A stretch of 64,000 nt of DNA from Iris pallida (lineage: Eukaryota; Streptophyta; Magnoliopsida; Asparagales; Iridaceae). Under the pieces are notes generated by a model that saw nothing but the letters and a program-made list of their open reading frames with translations, did not search any database and had not been told where the DNA came from. Positions 35,737-48,130 of this stretch are shown one piece after another (position 1 is the first letter of the stretch; each line of letters starts with the position of its first letter). The stretch is taken from contig JANAVB010006998.1 in the NCBI GenBank assembly GCA_029216955.1, forward strand, positions 2,440,192 through 2,504,191. Direction: 5' to 3'. The translations under genes were made by a program, and so were the position numbers.

Positions 35737-37227
35737 TGTAGGGGTGATCCAGTCAGGAAAGGAGCAAGTATGAGTACATAATCCGACATTCTAAATAATA
35801 ATGGAAAGATATAATTTTAAACAGTTGAAATACTTTGAACAATATTTTCCAGCAATTTTCAGCAATTCAGTATTTGAAACAATGTGATTTGAATAGGTAA
35901 CGTCTATGACCGGCTTGGGTTGTACAATAGCATCCTAGCGACGCGATACGACTTATCCCCGTGTATAAGAGGGGTAAGCTCGTACAATAACAATATGCAA
36001 TATGAGGGGTATTGGTCATAAACGCTACACTATTCCTCCAATATCCCCACAATCAATATTAATCAATATTTGAACTCTAGGAGAGGACCGTGTAGCAATG
36101 TGGTTTAAGCATGCAACATGACAATTACTAAATAAAATGCAGGAAAATATAACCGTAACTTGCCTTTGTTAAAGACTGGAACAGGATGTCGGTACCTGGG
36201 GAGGAAGTCAAATACGTCCTCAAAACCCTACAGTTGAGCACCCTGACTTAGAACCATAGAGGAAACCATATCTAGGTGTGCTTAGTTGTAATTTCTAGAA
36301 ACAAATTCTAGTCAAGTTTTGAGTTATTAATTAATCTACAAAAAACTGTCTAACGTCGCGAGCTATGTTTGTTGTCATTTAATTGGATAAGCCTGTTACT
36401 GGTTTAATTGAGGAAGATAACAACTACTGATTAATTGGCAAAACTTTGTATTTTAATAGTATATATAAAACTAAATTTCTTTTAATAAAAAAATATGAAT
36501 TTATTAATTTATTATTAGTCGGTATTTATTTTATTTAATGTGAGAAATCCTTATTAATTTTATACAAAAATAATTAATATTCAATTTAATTATGCGCCTA
36601 GCTACACAAACAACAGCCAGAAAATAAAAATAGAAAACCTAAGCTACACAATTACAGGGCCACAGAAAATAGAAGAAAAGCTGGGCTTATGCCCTTACAA
36701 CAAATTAATTTAATTAAATTAATATCTGAGGCGAGCTCTGAGTGCCGTGAAACGGTCCAATCAGAAGGCCGAGGCCCTGCACCCAACATACTAAAAGCCA
36801 GTAACAAGTTCTAAAAATAAAACATAATTGTCACTACCACATTTCTACTTTGAGGGTATTTTTGACATTTTTGGGGTTATTTGAATTTATTAGAATTTAT
36901 TTGAATTTATGGGGATTTTTAGGATTTATTTTGGAATTGTTTGAATGAGGGTTGATTAGGTTGACTTTGACTAGCTTTGACTTGATAGCCTAACCCTAGT
37001 TGAGTTTGGACTTAGTTGGACTATGAGACCCTAGGTTAAGTTAAGTTAACCATACTCTAGCTATTAGAATCAATTAGAAATATAGAGTTTTGAATAGAAA
37101 GCTTTTGATCACAAGTCATGACTTGTGATTTTTGAAACATTGTTTAGTGACTAAGCCCAACCCACTAGCAACCCTAACCCAAGCCCATACATGGCAGGCC
37201 ACTTAACCCACCCTAGGGATTCCCCCC

Positions 37228-37236
37228 TTATAAATA
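37228..37236 (+). promoter_or_regulatory. TATA box of S2 LTR
   Basis: CCTTATAAATATTCTCC, 400 bp into the LTR. In sense it is followed about 250 bp later by a donor-like GAG|GTAACTTTC near 37485. Confidence 0.55.
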
Positions 37237-38956
37237 TTCTCCTAGAAATTAGGGCTAGTCTCTTTAGGAAGAACAAGTTTTAGAAAGAGGTATTTTCTCA
37301 ACTTCAAAAATCCATAGAAATTCCATTTTAGCTCCTTTTTCCCTCAAACAAATTGCAATAGGTTTTAAATGAAGTGTTCTTGCTGTTGTTATATGATATT
37401 CTCATATTCAAACCAATTTGGAGAAGTTTGACTATCAAGAGGAACACCTCTCTTTAGAGCTTTTTGAGGATTTTGATACATAGAGGTAACTTTCTTTCTA
37501 CACCATGAAATTCCGATTTTCTTGCATATTTGGAAAGCCCTAGGTCTACCCTAACTGTAGGTATGCCTAGACCTAGGTTTTGTGTCCATTTCGTATCCTA
37601 AATGGACACGTATCATTCCCTTTCTCTAAGTGTTTGATGAAATGTCCCAATGGACATTTCGATTTAATTTTTAGAAAGTAAATGAATAGGAAATTACTTT
37701 TTGATGTTGCTTAAGTATTTCTTTTGGTCTGAGAGTGTTGCTGTGTCTTGTCGTGTCAGATTCGATACTTGTACACGTGGGTGCGCGTGCGCGCGCAGGC
37801 AGTACGCGTGTCCTGCCACTCGGCGGCTTTTTCACTTCGGACACAGCACTAGGACACGCGAAACTCAACACACACTATGGGGCAATGACTGAAACCACGT
37901 GTGTCAAGTCTCATGTGTCCTCGTGTCGTATCGAGTGAGCACGAGGCTCTGCACTGGGTTTGGACTGACAGTTCAGTCTGGTTCATTTGACACTGATACG
38001 CTGTTCGTATCTCCTCTGGACACGTCGAGGACACGATTCAGGGTGCCCTAGTCCTACTCGACACTGGGACACGAGTAAAGGGTCTGTGTCGTGTCGTGTC
38101 ACGTGCACGAGCTCAATGAACACGTGCACGATACTGTTTTTCCCACACTGTCCAGTTCTATATGCCTGTGTTTAAATTCCCATTTTAATTGGTTTAAATT
38201 ATGATTTAATTGCCAATTAAGACCCTGGACATGTTTACTAACTCAGGATTAGTTGATTATTATATATTAGAATAGGTTTTGATCATAGAATAGGGATTTG
38301 ACATGGGGAATTGGATTGTCACTGATACCCAGTTCTTGTATCCTCATTCCTATGATAATTTCCCGTTTTAAATGTTTAAATTATGATTAAATTGTCATTT
38401 TTAATTCCAGGACATGTTTAATAATCTCTGTTAGTTCGAATTTTACATATTAGATAGGTTCTTGTATTTAGGAATGGAATTTTGGACTGTTGGCTGATAC
38501 CATTGATATATTCTGATCCTAAACCTTGGTTCATATTTCTTTAATCTGATTTTTTTATAATGTTTAGTTATCCAGTGATCCTAAATGTTATAGTTCATGA
38601 TTAGTTTGATTTTACATTTAGATTAGGCTTTATGGCTCATTACCTATGAGTTTGGGTTTCGAAATATATATGACTGATACTTTCAACTTGGAATGTTTCA
38701 TTCCCTTTTAATCTGTCAAATGGATTCCAATTCTTTTTCTTCATACTGAGAGATGATTTCCTTTCCTAGAACTGAATCTGAATGCTAATCTTATGCATTG
38801 TTAAGCTCACTGATTTGTTAGATTTCATGGTGACTGATTTCGAAATTGAGATATGCATTGATTTCCTTTCCTTCCTATTTTTTCTGATACTGAACTATAG
38901 GACTGGTTTTCTGATTTCTAGTTTTTCCCCCATTCCCTGTTAACTCTCACTCAATG

Positions 38957-39150
38957 ACACACACACACAAGTTTTAATAGACTCAAACACTGTTGTGCAC
39001 ACCACAGTGACCCCCTCACACACATTGTTTTATGACACACTCTAGTCCTAACACACACACAGACCTTGACACACATACACACCCTCACTCTCTAAAACAC
39101 AGCTACACTCTCACACATCAGTCTCTCACTCTCTACACACACACATGCCC
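38957..39150. repeat. Imperfect CA-rich tract in S2
   Basis: Short ACACACAC runs mixed with CTCTC, giving the Thr/His-rich frame at 39032-39232, which is not taken as a gene. Confidence 0.75.
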
Positions 39151-40306
39151 TCTCTCTCTAAATATATATATGTATATATATAGACTATGTGTAAATCTAT
39201 TTATGTATATATTGTATGTGAGTTCTATATAATGTAATGTATATATATGTATATGTATATTAGGTAATGTGTATGTATCCATGTATATGGCTACCCTATG
39301 TGTATAGACTTGTAGTGACTTGGTTTGAGTTGTGGTATGTACTAGCTAGTATAGGTTGTAAGGACTTGGTATGCTAGTATAAGCTAGTTTAGCCTTGTTT
39401 AGACTAGTATGGACTAGTTAGGCCTAGAATAGACTATTTAGACTTGTTTGACCTAATTTAGACTTAGTTGACCTAGTTTGATCATAGTTGACTTAGGTTT
39501 GACTTCTTGGTTGACCAAGGTTGACCAAGAGTTGACTTTGGTCTAGATTGACCTAGAATCATGTAGAATGCATAGTAGGACTTCATTATACCATTTTGGA
39601 CTTGTTGTGACTTGTGTTATTCTGATTAGGAGCCAGATACCTCTCCTCGGACAGTACATTTCATCAGAACACTCAGATACCAGGCGAGTACATTCTCTGA
39701 TCATTTCATATCTTGCTTAGAATTATATTCCTGCTTTAGATTACCTTACTTGATGCTGTCACGACATTATCACAGATTAGTGCTATATGGATCTCTTCAT
39801 GCGATGTTATCCCCTCGGGAGCATCGGGTACATTGTGTCATGTGTATTTCACTTTTATCATGTACTCATGTGCTTTCACCATACATGTACACTCCTGTGA
39901 ATCATGTACTCTCATGTTCACGGAGCCTTCATGTATACTATCACGTATACCCTTTCATGGGCCCCCATATGATAGCTTGTATAATAACATAACCTGCTTA
40001 GATCCTTGTGTATTGATTGGGGAACGGGGGAGTGCTAGTAGTCATGTGAACAAATTCCATAGTAGTGTAGATCATGTGAAACTCTTTAGTGTAGATCATG
40101 TACTAATCTGTTCTGTTCACATGTGCTATCATGTACTCTACATCACTATTGGTTCTCTATTTATAGTAGATATTTCTATTACAGTTCTCTCTATCTGTTT
40201 ACATATTTTATTTCTTTCAGATCATGTATCTTACTCTACTGCATGTTTATATTTTCTAACCTGCTATGAACTGTTGAGATGTATTGTGCTCGCTCATGTC
40301 CTGACT

Positions 40307-40444
40307 GGACCTGTTGAAAATATTACAGAGGACGAGGAGGAGGCCTGTGTGGATACCTTCTACGGGGCAGCCCTAGACGACACTTGCGAGCTGGACCCTC
40401 AGGAGGACCCAGCTCTAGCTGAGGACATTACCTCCATTGCCTAG
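40307..40444 (+). other. Acidic C-terminal frame in S2 LTR
   Basis: End of a 203-codon plus frame (39833-40444). The last 45 residues are strongly acidic: ENITEDEEEACVDTFYGAAL, then DDTCELDPQEDPALAED, stop TAG. The upstream part is Cys/Ser/Ile-rich with AT codons and looks unrelated, so only this tail, which resembles S1, S3 and E1, is proposed as possibly coding. It lies 381 bp before the LTR end. Confidence 0.4.
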
Positions 40445-41529
40445 ACTAGCTTAGTTAGGCTTATCTTATTTTATGTTGTCTTCAGACTGTTTAGCTAGAC
40501 TTTATTTCTGTTTAGAGATTCTGAGTTGTATATATTCTTTCATATTCAGTAGCTGAGATTTGTACTCTGGGTATTTGCTGGGATATTATCTTAGACTATT
40601 TTATCATCTGTATTTCCTTGAGTTCTATATCATATCGTGCTATCTCTTCCTTAGTTGTGATTGAGTTTACTTCTATCATGTCACCCCTATTCGGGGAGTA
40701 TAAACTGCTTAGTATTATATTGTTACATGTATATTGACCTAGGATAGCGTTCTACCGCCGACACTGCGACATAGGCTGGACGTACCCACGTCTCGTGCCC
40801 TTACTCTAGGGTGCGGGTCGTGACAATAATATAATTTAAATATAAATTATAGAAAATGGACGTCTCAGACTTGGTCTTGCAATCTCACGTTGCTGGCTTA
40901 CGCCTCAACGTACAGGAAATCCTATAGCGTTTGCGTTTCGCCAAGGCTCATCCGACCGATACAGTCGTCGCCTAACAGGGGATACCAAACTCACAAAATC
41001 CACAAAACCAAACCAACAAAACCAATTTTGGAAATCACTTGCAAATACCGGGTATAAAAACATGTTTTAATTTAATAAACTTATTTAATAGTAATAATTT
41101 GAAATATTTTACTGAAAATTTGGGCAGCACCTCCTCTGTAACTAGGACAACCTAGCCACGAGGCGGTACCGATCCACAACACCAAATCAACGTCCCAACC
41201 CAGGGAACCAAACACACCAACTAAAATATGAATATCTGACATCCAACCCACGGGTATAATTCGCATAACTTATAAACCACCAAACTAAAACCGAAAGTAA
41301 AGTACAACATAAGACGAAGATAACCAACCATGGAAAATACACACAGCAAGGGAAATAGCCAACTACGCAAGTACTCATAGCGAGAAAAAATAGCCAAATC
41401 GAAGAACTACGCCGCGGCATAAAACAAATGTGCGTATCCCCCTAACAATCATACTCAAAACCGATCCCCGGTACGGGGTCGAGACCCGTCATCACCGATT
41501 AACTACGAAAGGGACACATGGACACAAAA

Positions 41530-42250
41530 TTATACCTCAGTTGCTCGGCTAGAGCTCTCGGATGTAAGAATAGGGAAAAGAAATAATCCGTGTAGACTTA
41601 GAACAGTCCAGGAACACGCGGACAGCAAAAATCGGCTCGGAATAGCGCACAGGAGGTGCGAACAGCAGATAGGGGCCCGGAGGTATGGGACAGGGGCGGT
41701 GCACGGCTTCGGCGTGGGGCGGAGTGCTGCGGAACTCGGGCAGCCGTTGGGGCGGAGCCGACAGGGCTCGGGGGCACGCCGGGGAGGCGCTGGCCGGGCG
41801 GGCATGGGGACAGCAGATCGGCTGCTGGATACGCGCGAGGGGCCGAGGACGAATGCTGGCACGTGGGGCACGGCCTAGACGGCGCGGCCAGGTGGCCGGC
41901 GGGCTACTGCGCTGGCAGCGAGCACCGACGTACGCACGGGAAGGCCGGGAATGGCCGGGCGGGGCCGGACAGCTTACTGGTCGGCTGTCGTATGCGCGGA
42001 TGTGCGCGAACTGGCGGGGGTGCACTGGTGGCACACTGGCCGATCGACGCGAGGTCGCCGACGGTCGACGGGAGACGGCGAGGGCTGCCGGGGGTTGCGG
42101 TCGGCCGGGAGACGGTGCGCGTGGGCGCTGGAACGGCCGAGAGGTGTGGTGATGGTGGTGAGATGCTGCTGATGATGATGATGATGATGATGGGTTTGAT
42201 GATGATAGTCTTGGAGAGGAAGAGGAGAAGGGATGATGATGTGGTTGGTT
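41530..42250. other. GC-rich cassette in S3 LTR
   Basis: GC-rich island with overlapping long frames on both strands (plus 41656-42252, minus 41549-42034), low-complexity in Ala/Gly/Arg/Pro. Overlapping frames are expected in GC-rich DNA with few stop codons. It sits downstream of the LTR promoter region, like the cassettes of E2b, E5 and E6, but with no similarity I can see by eye. Confidence 0.45.
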
Positions 42251-42637
42251 AGAGTGTGAGGGAGAGAGAGTTTTAGTTTGAAAGAAAATGGTAGTGATGA
42301 GGAATTTTAGGGAGATGAGTGGACGTGGGGGAAGGGTGAGAGATAGTGAAGGGAGTGCTGATAGCTATGTGTACGTGGAAGAGGGGGTGAGTGAGTCATC
42401 CGAGAGAGAGGGGGTTTTACTGAATAGGATTTTAAGTTTTTTTTCCTTTATTCCAACTAATATATATATATAAACATATTGGTATATATAATTCCAAGTA
42501 AATTAAAAAAAATTTCATAGGATGGATCGGAAAACGGGATTCGGGTTCAGCTCGGGGTCGGACCCCGGACACGGGATCGGGATTGGCAAACAATCAAAGA
42601 TCCAATAATCATTTTAAAAAATAAAATTTTTCTAACC

Positions 42638-42640
<3 letters not shown>

Positions 42641-42691
<51 letters not shown>

Positions 42692-42692
42692 G
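42641..42692. repeat. AAT microsatellite in S3
   Basis: About 17 AAT units. Confidence 0.95.
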
Positions 42693-42813
42693 ACTAAAAT
42701 TCTAGCTAGAAGTCTAGGACTATTCTGACAAAACAAAATCTGACAATTAACCCAAAAATGCAATAATTCTAATTATCCAAAAATTCTAGAAAAACCAGGT
42801 TGCGGGTTTTACA

Positions 42814-43480
42814 CAGCAGCTCACTGGCGAGGCATGACCCCTAAGTTGAAGTAGTTTCTGGTATGCATAAGTTTTCAAATATTATTAATATTATTAATAT
42901 TATGTCCTAATTGCACCATTTTGATCTTTTGAGTTATGTCAATATTGGATAAAGTTGACAGAATATTCAGTCACCTACTATTATTTGAGTTATGGAACCA
43001 AGAGTCCACTGCAGCCAGGTGTACACTAGCGGGGCATGATTTCTCGATAAAATGACTTCAGATATACTTACAGTTTTCAGATACTATAGAAACTATATCA
43101 TTATGGCATATGACTATTGATTTTTATGGTTCACAAATTTTTGCACTCTTCTTTATTTCTTATCTTTCTATTCTCGAATCGCCATTTGGTTTCCTAGTAA
43201 TCATTTAAACCTATTTTGATTCCATTCCACTAGATTCATAATCACATATAGATTTTGATTCTATGAGCGTGCCTAAATGATTTTGGTTAAGCAGTTTATT
43301 GTGCCAAAATGATTTTGATTTTGATCATTCTTAAATGATTTTTGATCGTGACTAGACCATTTTGACTATATTTTTGATCATGCCAAATCGCATCTTTCCT
43401 TAGGCATTTAATTCTTTTCGTGATCATGCCTAGCTGATTTTGATCATTAATTGTGTCCTTTTTAGACTTGATTATATTCT
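42814..43480 (+). other. E4 internal region, right part
   Basis: Continues the sequence broken at 35345. From about 43250 to 43450 the motif ATGATTTTGATC alternates with TGCCTAAA/TGCCTAGC in a degenerate direct repeat. No coding sequence seen. Confidence 0.5.
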
Positions 43481-44308
43481 CACTACAAGAAAAAAAAAAC
43501 TTCTTTTACAACGTTCCATCTGCAATACTTCCTATAAACGTTGTTAAAAGGTGGGGTCTTCTACAACTTTTATAGTAAAAATGTTATAAAATACACGTGC
43601 AAACAATATTTTATGTTCAAACGTTATGGCTTCAACAACGATCATTCACAAAAGTTGTGTATGTCTTCAACAACATTTTATTAACATTGTAATATTTATT
43701 AATTTTGATAACGTTTATTTTTAGTTGTCAAATGTTATTTATTTTGACAACATATTTAAAATATTATGAACATGTCATGTTCGACAACGTTTATCAAATG
43801 TTGCAATTTTTTATATTTTACAATGTTTATTTGATGTTGTAAAATTAATTTTATTTTACCACTAATTTGGCTAATAATCTGATCATTAATGACCGACTTA
43901 ACCCACAAAGAAGTGGTTAGTTCTTATTGGAATTGCACCTGGCACTCCAGAGGTATAATCAAAATTCTATGCATTCTTAATTTCTTTCCCAATGACAAGT
44001 TTTAAATTAATTTGAAACTTTATAGCTCACTTTATTTTGTTGGAGAGTTTTATGCAGTCTTTGCAAATTCAAAGTGAGAAGAATGATTCCTAGGAGTGAG
44101 AAGAATGATTCATGCCTACATACTTTGTAGGGGAGACATTCTCTTCATTTTGTTGTTGTTTTCACGAAAGGGAAAACAATTAGCATTGATAGATAGACTA
44201 TAAATATTTATTTTAAGGAAAAAAAACTTGTTCTGTTGTTAGTTGTTCCTAATCCTTGTTTATTATTTTATATTCGTACCTAAAAAGCAGCTAGAATGTC
44301 AGTTTTTG
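43481..44308 (+). mobile_element. CACTA transposon terminus (partial)
   Basis: Starts CACTACAAGAAAAAAAAAAC, the canonical end of plant CACTA (En/Spm) elements, followed by subterminal copies of ACAACGTT/ACAACNTTT in both directions (43510-43860), which serve as transposase sites in this superfamily. No transposase frame. The other terminus is not found before E3 at 44309, so it is truncated or continues beyond E3 and E5. Confidence 0.72.
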
Positions 44309-46119
44309 TGTCACGTCCCGAGTCGACAAACCGTTTGTCCCGGTAGTATTATGCCGAATCGATCGTCCTCGCTGAGGCGTGATGTCATACGAGTCTGGAA
44401 TTTGCACTCGTACAAGGCAAGAACGTTACGTTTGATCATTATATTGAAACACCAAGTTGAAACTTCATAAATCATATCAGAATTTAACACGCAGTTTAGG
44501 AAGATAGAAATATGCTTTTCATTCATAGCTTGCAACGAAGTACAAGTCGTAGTTACATTGGATGCTGTTGCGGCTACATTGATTAGAACAAAAAAAATAT
44601 ACTCGGCAAGCTGCCTGAATTAATACTTGTCATTCCATACATTCGCCCCTTTATACATAAGCGATGAATTGGCTTCAAAATACTTCAGAATAGGAAGAGC
44701 TTCAAAATGTCTCTCCACACTTCAGTTTAGAGCTCCCGTCGCACCTGGGGAGTTGGAGAGGGATTAGCACACTTGCTAAGTGGACGAGACGAACCCACTC
44801 GTCTAAACCGACTTTGATTGTTAAGGTAGGCATACTTTAGAGTTTTCTTTCTATTTAGAACTAAATGAATTCAGTTCATGTCGATAGCCATTTTTGATGT
44901 AATAAAGCATACAATAAAACATAACGATTTATCACATTTCTTACCACGACCATGCTCGTCCCTACATAAAAACAGAGATAATACTTACTACATGCATAAG
45001 ACAATAAGTAAACATGCTACTATCTTATATGTGCGGTCACTGGTGTTATACACCACTTGGGACTATCTCAACGACATTTTGGCTCGTTCAGTCTAGGTTG
45101 CAAGCCTGACTGACGGTCCTGCAATGCATCAGTTCCGAAGCACGATTATTCATTCCGCCTAGGTCGATTCGATACCGATGCCCCGGATACCGATTCGAGA
45201 AAAATCAAACTTGTGCACAAGTTGTCCATGACCATGCCAAGGCGTGAACAATTTAATATATGTAAACAGATTTGTATAGCACGGACAGTATTGAACGGCA
45301 TTATCATTTCTTCCAACTCATGCAATGATTCATTTTCCTCAAAGCTGTACTTTCGATTTAGCGTCTCATAGGTACCAAATTGCTCAAGGCATCATAAGCC
45401 ACGATCGACATTTTATATTATTTTGTAGCACGTGAAATAGTCTATCTTTTTATTAGAACCTTAAACTTTCTCATTTTGGTACGAAACTTATATTTTAAGA
45501 GTAGATTACTCTAAATCGATACATTTTTTTTGAGTTCTTGATCTTAGTGGATTGGCATGCATTTAACTTAGCATCGTCGATTTGAATAAGTTCGAGGCAA
45601 AGGAATTTTGTTTGTGGGATAGAGTAGAAAAGAATGGGCCGAATCACCCACCAAGTACTTTGATCGTGCCGACCGTCGAAGCGCTTCACAACGTTCAAGC
45701 TTTAGTTACGCGAGCTCCTGTAATGGCACCAACACTTAGTTAGAATTCTTTCTTTATTCCTTCACTTTGAAATTCGTAGATTACATTCAGAAAATGATGC
45801 AAAAGTACTTTCATCAAAACCAAGCGGCAAAAGCTCCAAGAAAACCAAACAGCAGTCCGGTCCCGTCGAAGGGACTCTTATATAGAGCTCACTTGTCGAG
45901 ACGCAGCCTGCTGCATCTTGGACTTATTCTAACAGAAGTCATTCCATTAATTGGATCGATTCTCGTAACATTCATCCAAATCGATTTGATCGATACCACA
46001 AGGAGTTATCGTTTACCAAGCTCAACAATCGAGTCAGATGGCCATCTAAGTTCCTAGCCGATCTGACTCGGCACGAACATATTACGGAGTCCGCCGCCTA
46101 TCGGAAGCGGGGCTCTATA
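44309..46119 (-). mobile_element. E3 3' LTR
   Basis: Begins TGTCACGTCCCGAGTCGAC, ends GGCTCTATA (the terminal CA of TACA is degraded). TATA box in sense at 45877-45884 (CTATATAAG). Confidence 0.88.
45877..45884 (-). promoter_or_regulatory. TATA box of E3 3' LTR
   Basis: Sense GAGCTCTATATAAGAGTCCC; the second copy is at 52507-52514. Confidence 0.65.
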
Positions 46120-46168
46120 TAATATACTACTAAGAAAAAGTTTTATTTCGAAATTTAAGAACAAGGGT
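46120..46168 (-). promoter_or_regulatory. Decayed PPT region of E3
   Basis: Sense TTAAATTTCGAAATAAAACT in the place of the Tekay CGAGGACGAAATT motif; the GGAC part is missing. Confidence 0.45.
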
Positions 46169-46179
46169 CTGACCTTAAA

Positions 46180-46641
46180 TTAGGCAAACAAGGAAGGGTA
46201 CTTCTCCTTCATCTCTGTCTCTATTTCCCACGTCGACTCTTCAACTGAATGGTTCCACCAAAGCACGCAGACTAAGGACATCGATCGATTTCGTAATACC
46301 TTCTCCTTATGGTCCAAAATTTGAATAGGCTCCTCCGAGTAAGACAAGTCAGTACGTAGCTCCAACTAATTGAAGCTAACCACGTGACTTGGATCGTGCA
46401 CGTATTTTCGAAGTCGTGAAATATGGAAAACATTGTACACATCAACCAAGACAGGAGGTAGTATGATCCGATAAGCAACCATTGCAACTCGTTCGATGAT
46501 CTCGAAGGGGCCTATAAATCTCGGGGTCAATTTGCCTTTAACGTCAAACCGCATCACGCCACGCTTGGGCGTTACTTTCAGAAATACATGGTCCCCGACC
46601 AAAAACTGTAGCGATCGTCGACGAAGATTTGCGTAGCTCAT
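46180..46641 (-). pseudogene. E3 pol C-terminus: GPY/F module and chromodomain
   Basis: First frame: VGDHVFLKVTPKRG, KLTPRFIGPFEIIERV, VYNVFHISRLRKYVHDPSHV. After a break at 46366, the chromodomain follows: PIQILDHKEKVLRNRSMSL, ESTWEIETEMKEKYPSLFA and a stop near 46180. The TWE-x-E-x-EM-x-x-KYPSLF ending is diagnostic of Tekay. Unlike E1 there is no insertion before VGDH. Confidence 0.88.
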
Positions 46642-47442
46642 TTATCGACTTTGCACGATATAGAGTCTATCTCGGATCAAGCAGACCTTTTCGACGGCCT
46701 GCTCTACCAGTTCCGGTCTGAGCACTTGTTGCTCTCCGACATCGTCCCAGCATATTAGAAAATGACACTTCCTCCCGTAGAGCGTTTTATATGGAGCCAT
46801 CTTAATGCTCGATTGATAGTTGTTGTTATACGCAAACTCCACAAGCGACAAATGTGTATCCCAACTAGCCTTTAAATCGATTGCACACAGACGCAATATA
46901 TCCTCTAAGATTTGATTTACCCTCTCCGTCTGACCGTCAGTCTGGGGGTGGTACGTAGAACTAAAATTTAGTTTGGTCTCCATCGCCGCTTGTAGACTCA
47001 TCCAAAAATGTGATAGGAATCGCCCGTCTCTGTTCAAAATTATTGAGGCCGGTACCCGGTGCAGTCGAACAATCTCGTCGATATAGATTTGCGCTAATCG
47101 ATCGATGCTTCATCCTACTTTAATTGCGATAAAGTGAGCCGACTTGGTCAATCTATCAACAATGATACAAATTGCATAATTTTTTCGCGGCGTCTTCGGA
47201 AATCCTACAATGAAATCCATCGAGATGTTGTCCCACTTCCACTCGGGAATGACGAGGTTCTGCAGCTCTCCGCCTAGCCTTTGGTGTTCTGTCTTCACAT
47301 GCTGATATGCCATGTACTGTGACATGAAAGTAGCCACGTCTTTCTTCATGTCGTGCCACCAAAAGTTTATGTGCAAGTCCTCATACATCTTGGTGCTTCC
47401 AGGATGTAACGAGTACTTCGCATAATGTGCCTCCGTCAGAAT
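46642..47442 (-). pseudogene. E3 integrase (broken)
   Basis: EAHYAKYSLHPG keeps the two His. The Cys pair of the zinc finger is replaced by Tyr (SQYMAYQHVK for the usual CLTCQ). The core has ISMDFIVGFPKTP and VDRLTKSAHF; the second catalytic Asp is Asn (LNRDGRFLSHFW). The Glu region TYHPQTDGQTERVNQ and EFAYNNNYQSSI are well kept. A stop near 47105 and the frame end at 46642 break it. Confidence 0.88.
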
Positions 47443-48130
47443 TTATTTTCTAAGTTCGGCAGTTTCAGGAATACAGAGCCTTCCTTTTAGTCGCATTATC
47501 CCGTCTCTGTCTTTCACAAAGTCAGTCACCCTTTCTGTTGAAATCAGCTCGCACATCTTCTTCAGGAATGAATCGCCTTTCTGTGCGGTCTTTATTTTGC
47601 TAAGCAGGCTCGACCCTAGCTTCAACTGAGCTAGGTGCAGGTGTCGATACTCAATTCCGAGTTCGATACCCATCGCTTTAAGGTCTTGCCATATCTCATT
47701 ATTTAGGGCTAGTGATCCCATAAACATTCTGCTCAGCACGTCGGCTATGACGTTTTCCTTGCCCGGCTTATACTCGATCGTTAGCTCGTAATCTTTTATG
47801 AGTTTGAGCCAACGTCGCTGCCGTAAGTTGAGTTCTTGTTATATAAACAAGTATTTCAGGCTTTTATGATTTTTGTAGATTATGCAAGCCATACCATAGA
47901 GGTAGTGCCGCCAAAGTTTCAATGCAAACACGATCGTCGCCAATTTTTGGTCATGTATGCTGCTTCAACTGCCATGAAGCGTAGGAGATGACTTTATCTC
48001 TCTGCATGAGTATGCACTCGAGGCCAGTTTCCGATGCGTCGCTGAATATCTGAAAGCCTTCTGGACCATCTGGAAGTGCAAGGATTGGAGCTGAGACGGG
48101 CCGTTGCTTCAACTCTTGAAAGCTGGATTC
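47443..48130 (-). pseudogene. E3 RNase H and connection to integrase
   Basis: [20 protein letters not shown] and [12 protein letters not shown], then a break at 47951. Further on are RRWLKLIKDYELTIEYKPGK and ADVLSRMF, then a linker with AELRK and a stop before the integrase His pair. The middle of the domain is frame-disrupted. Confidence 0.82.

Larger units (their letters stand above)
36829..40825 (+). mobile_element. S2: 4.0-kb solo LTR, TSD ATAAT
   Basis: Begins TGTCACTACCAC and ends GGGTGCGGGTCGTGACA, with ATAAT at 36824-36828 and 40826-40830. The last 90 bp resembles the reverse complement of the E1 LTR start at 10718 (TAGCGTTCTACCGCCGA, TAGGCTGGAC), so it is a relative of E1 in opposite orientation. 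It contains a TATA site at 37228, imperfect CA repeats at 38957-39150, a TTGAC-rich part at 39420-39570 and a long open frame ending at 40444. Confidence 0.9.
35346..42813 (-). mobile_element. S3: solo LTR, split by S2
   Basis: Begins TGTCACGACCCG and ends GCGGGTTTTACA, flanked by CAACA (35341-35345) and CAGCA (42814-42818), a TSD with one mismatch. Without S2 it is about 3.46 kb. The start matches S1 closely (CCAAATTGTTGGG, CAGTAAGCTGTTCTA). It contains an acidic frame at 35614-35736, a GC-rich cassette at 41530-42250, GAT repeats at 42165-42192 and an AAT array at 42641-42692. No gag-pol, PBS or PPT. Confidence 0.78.

Noticed and set aside
41656..42252. 198-codon GC-rich frame in S3
   Set aside because: Several overlapping frames on both strands are equally open; a composition effect with no domain.
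43250..43450. Repeated ATGATTTTGATC motif as a CRISPR-like or satellite array
   Set aside because: Irregular spacing and degenerate units in plant transposon DNA.
45767..46057. 96-codon plus frame in the E3 LTR, also 52424-52696
   Set aside because: Antisense to the element, overlaps the TATA box, and its conservation reflects LTR duplication.
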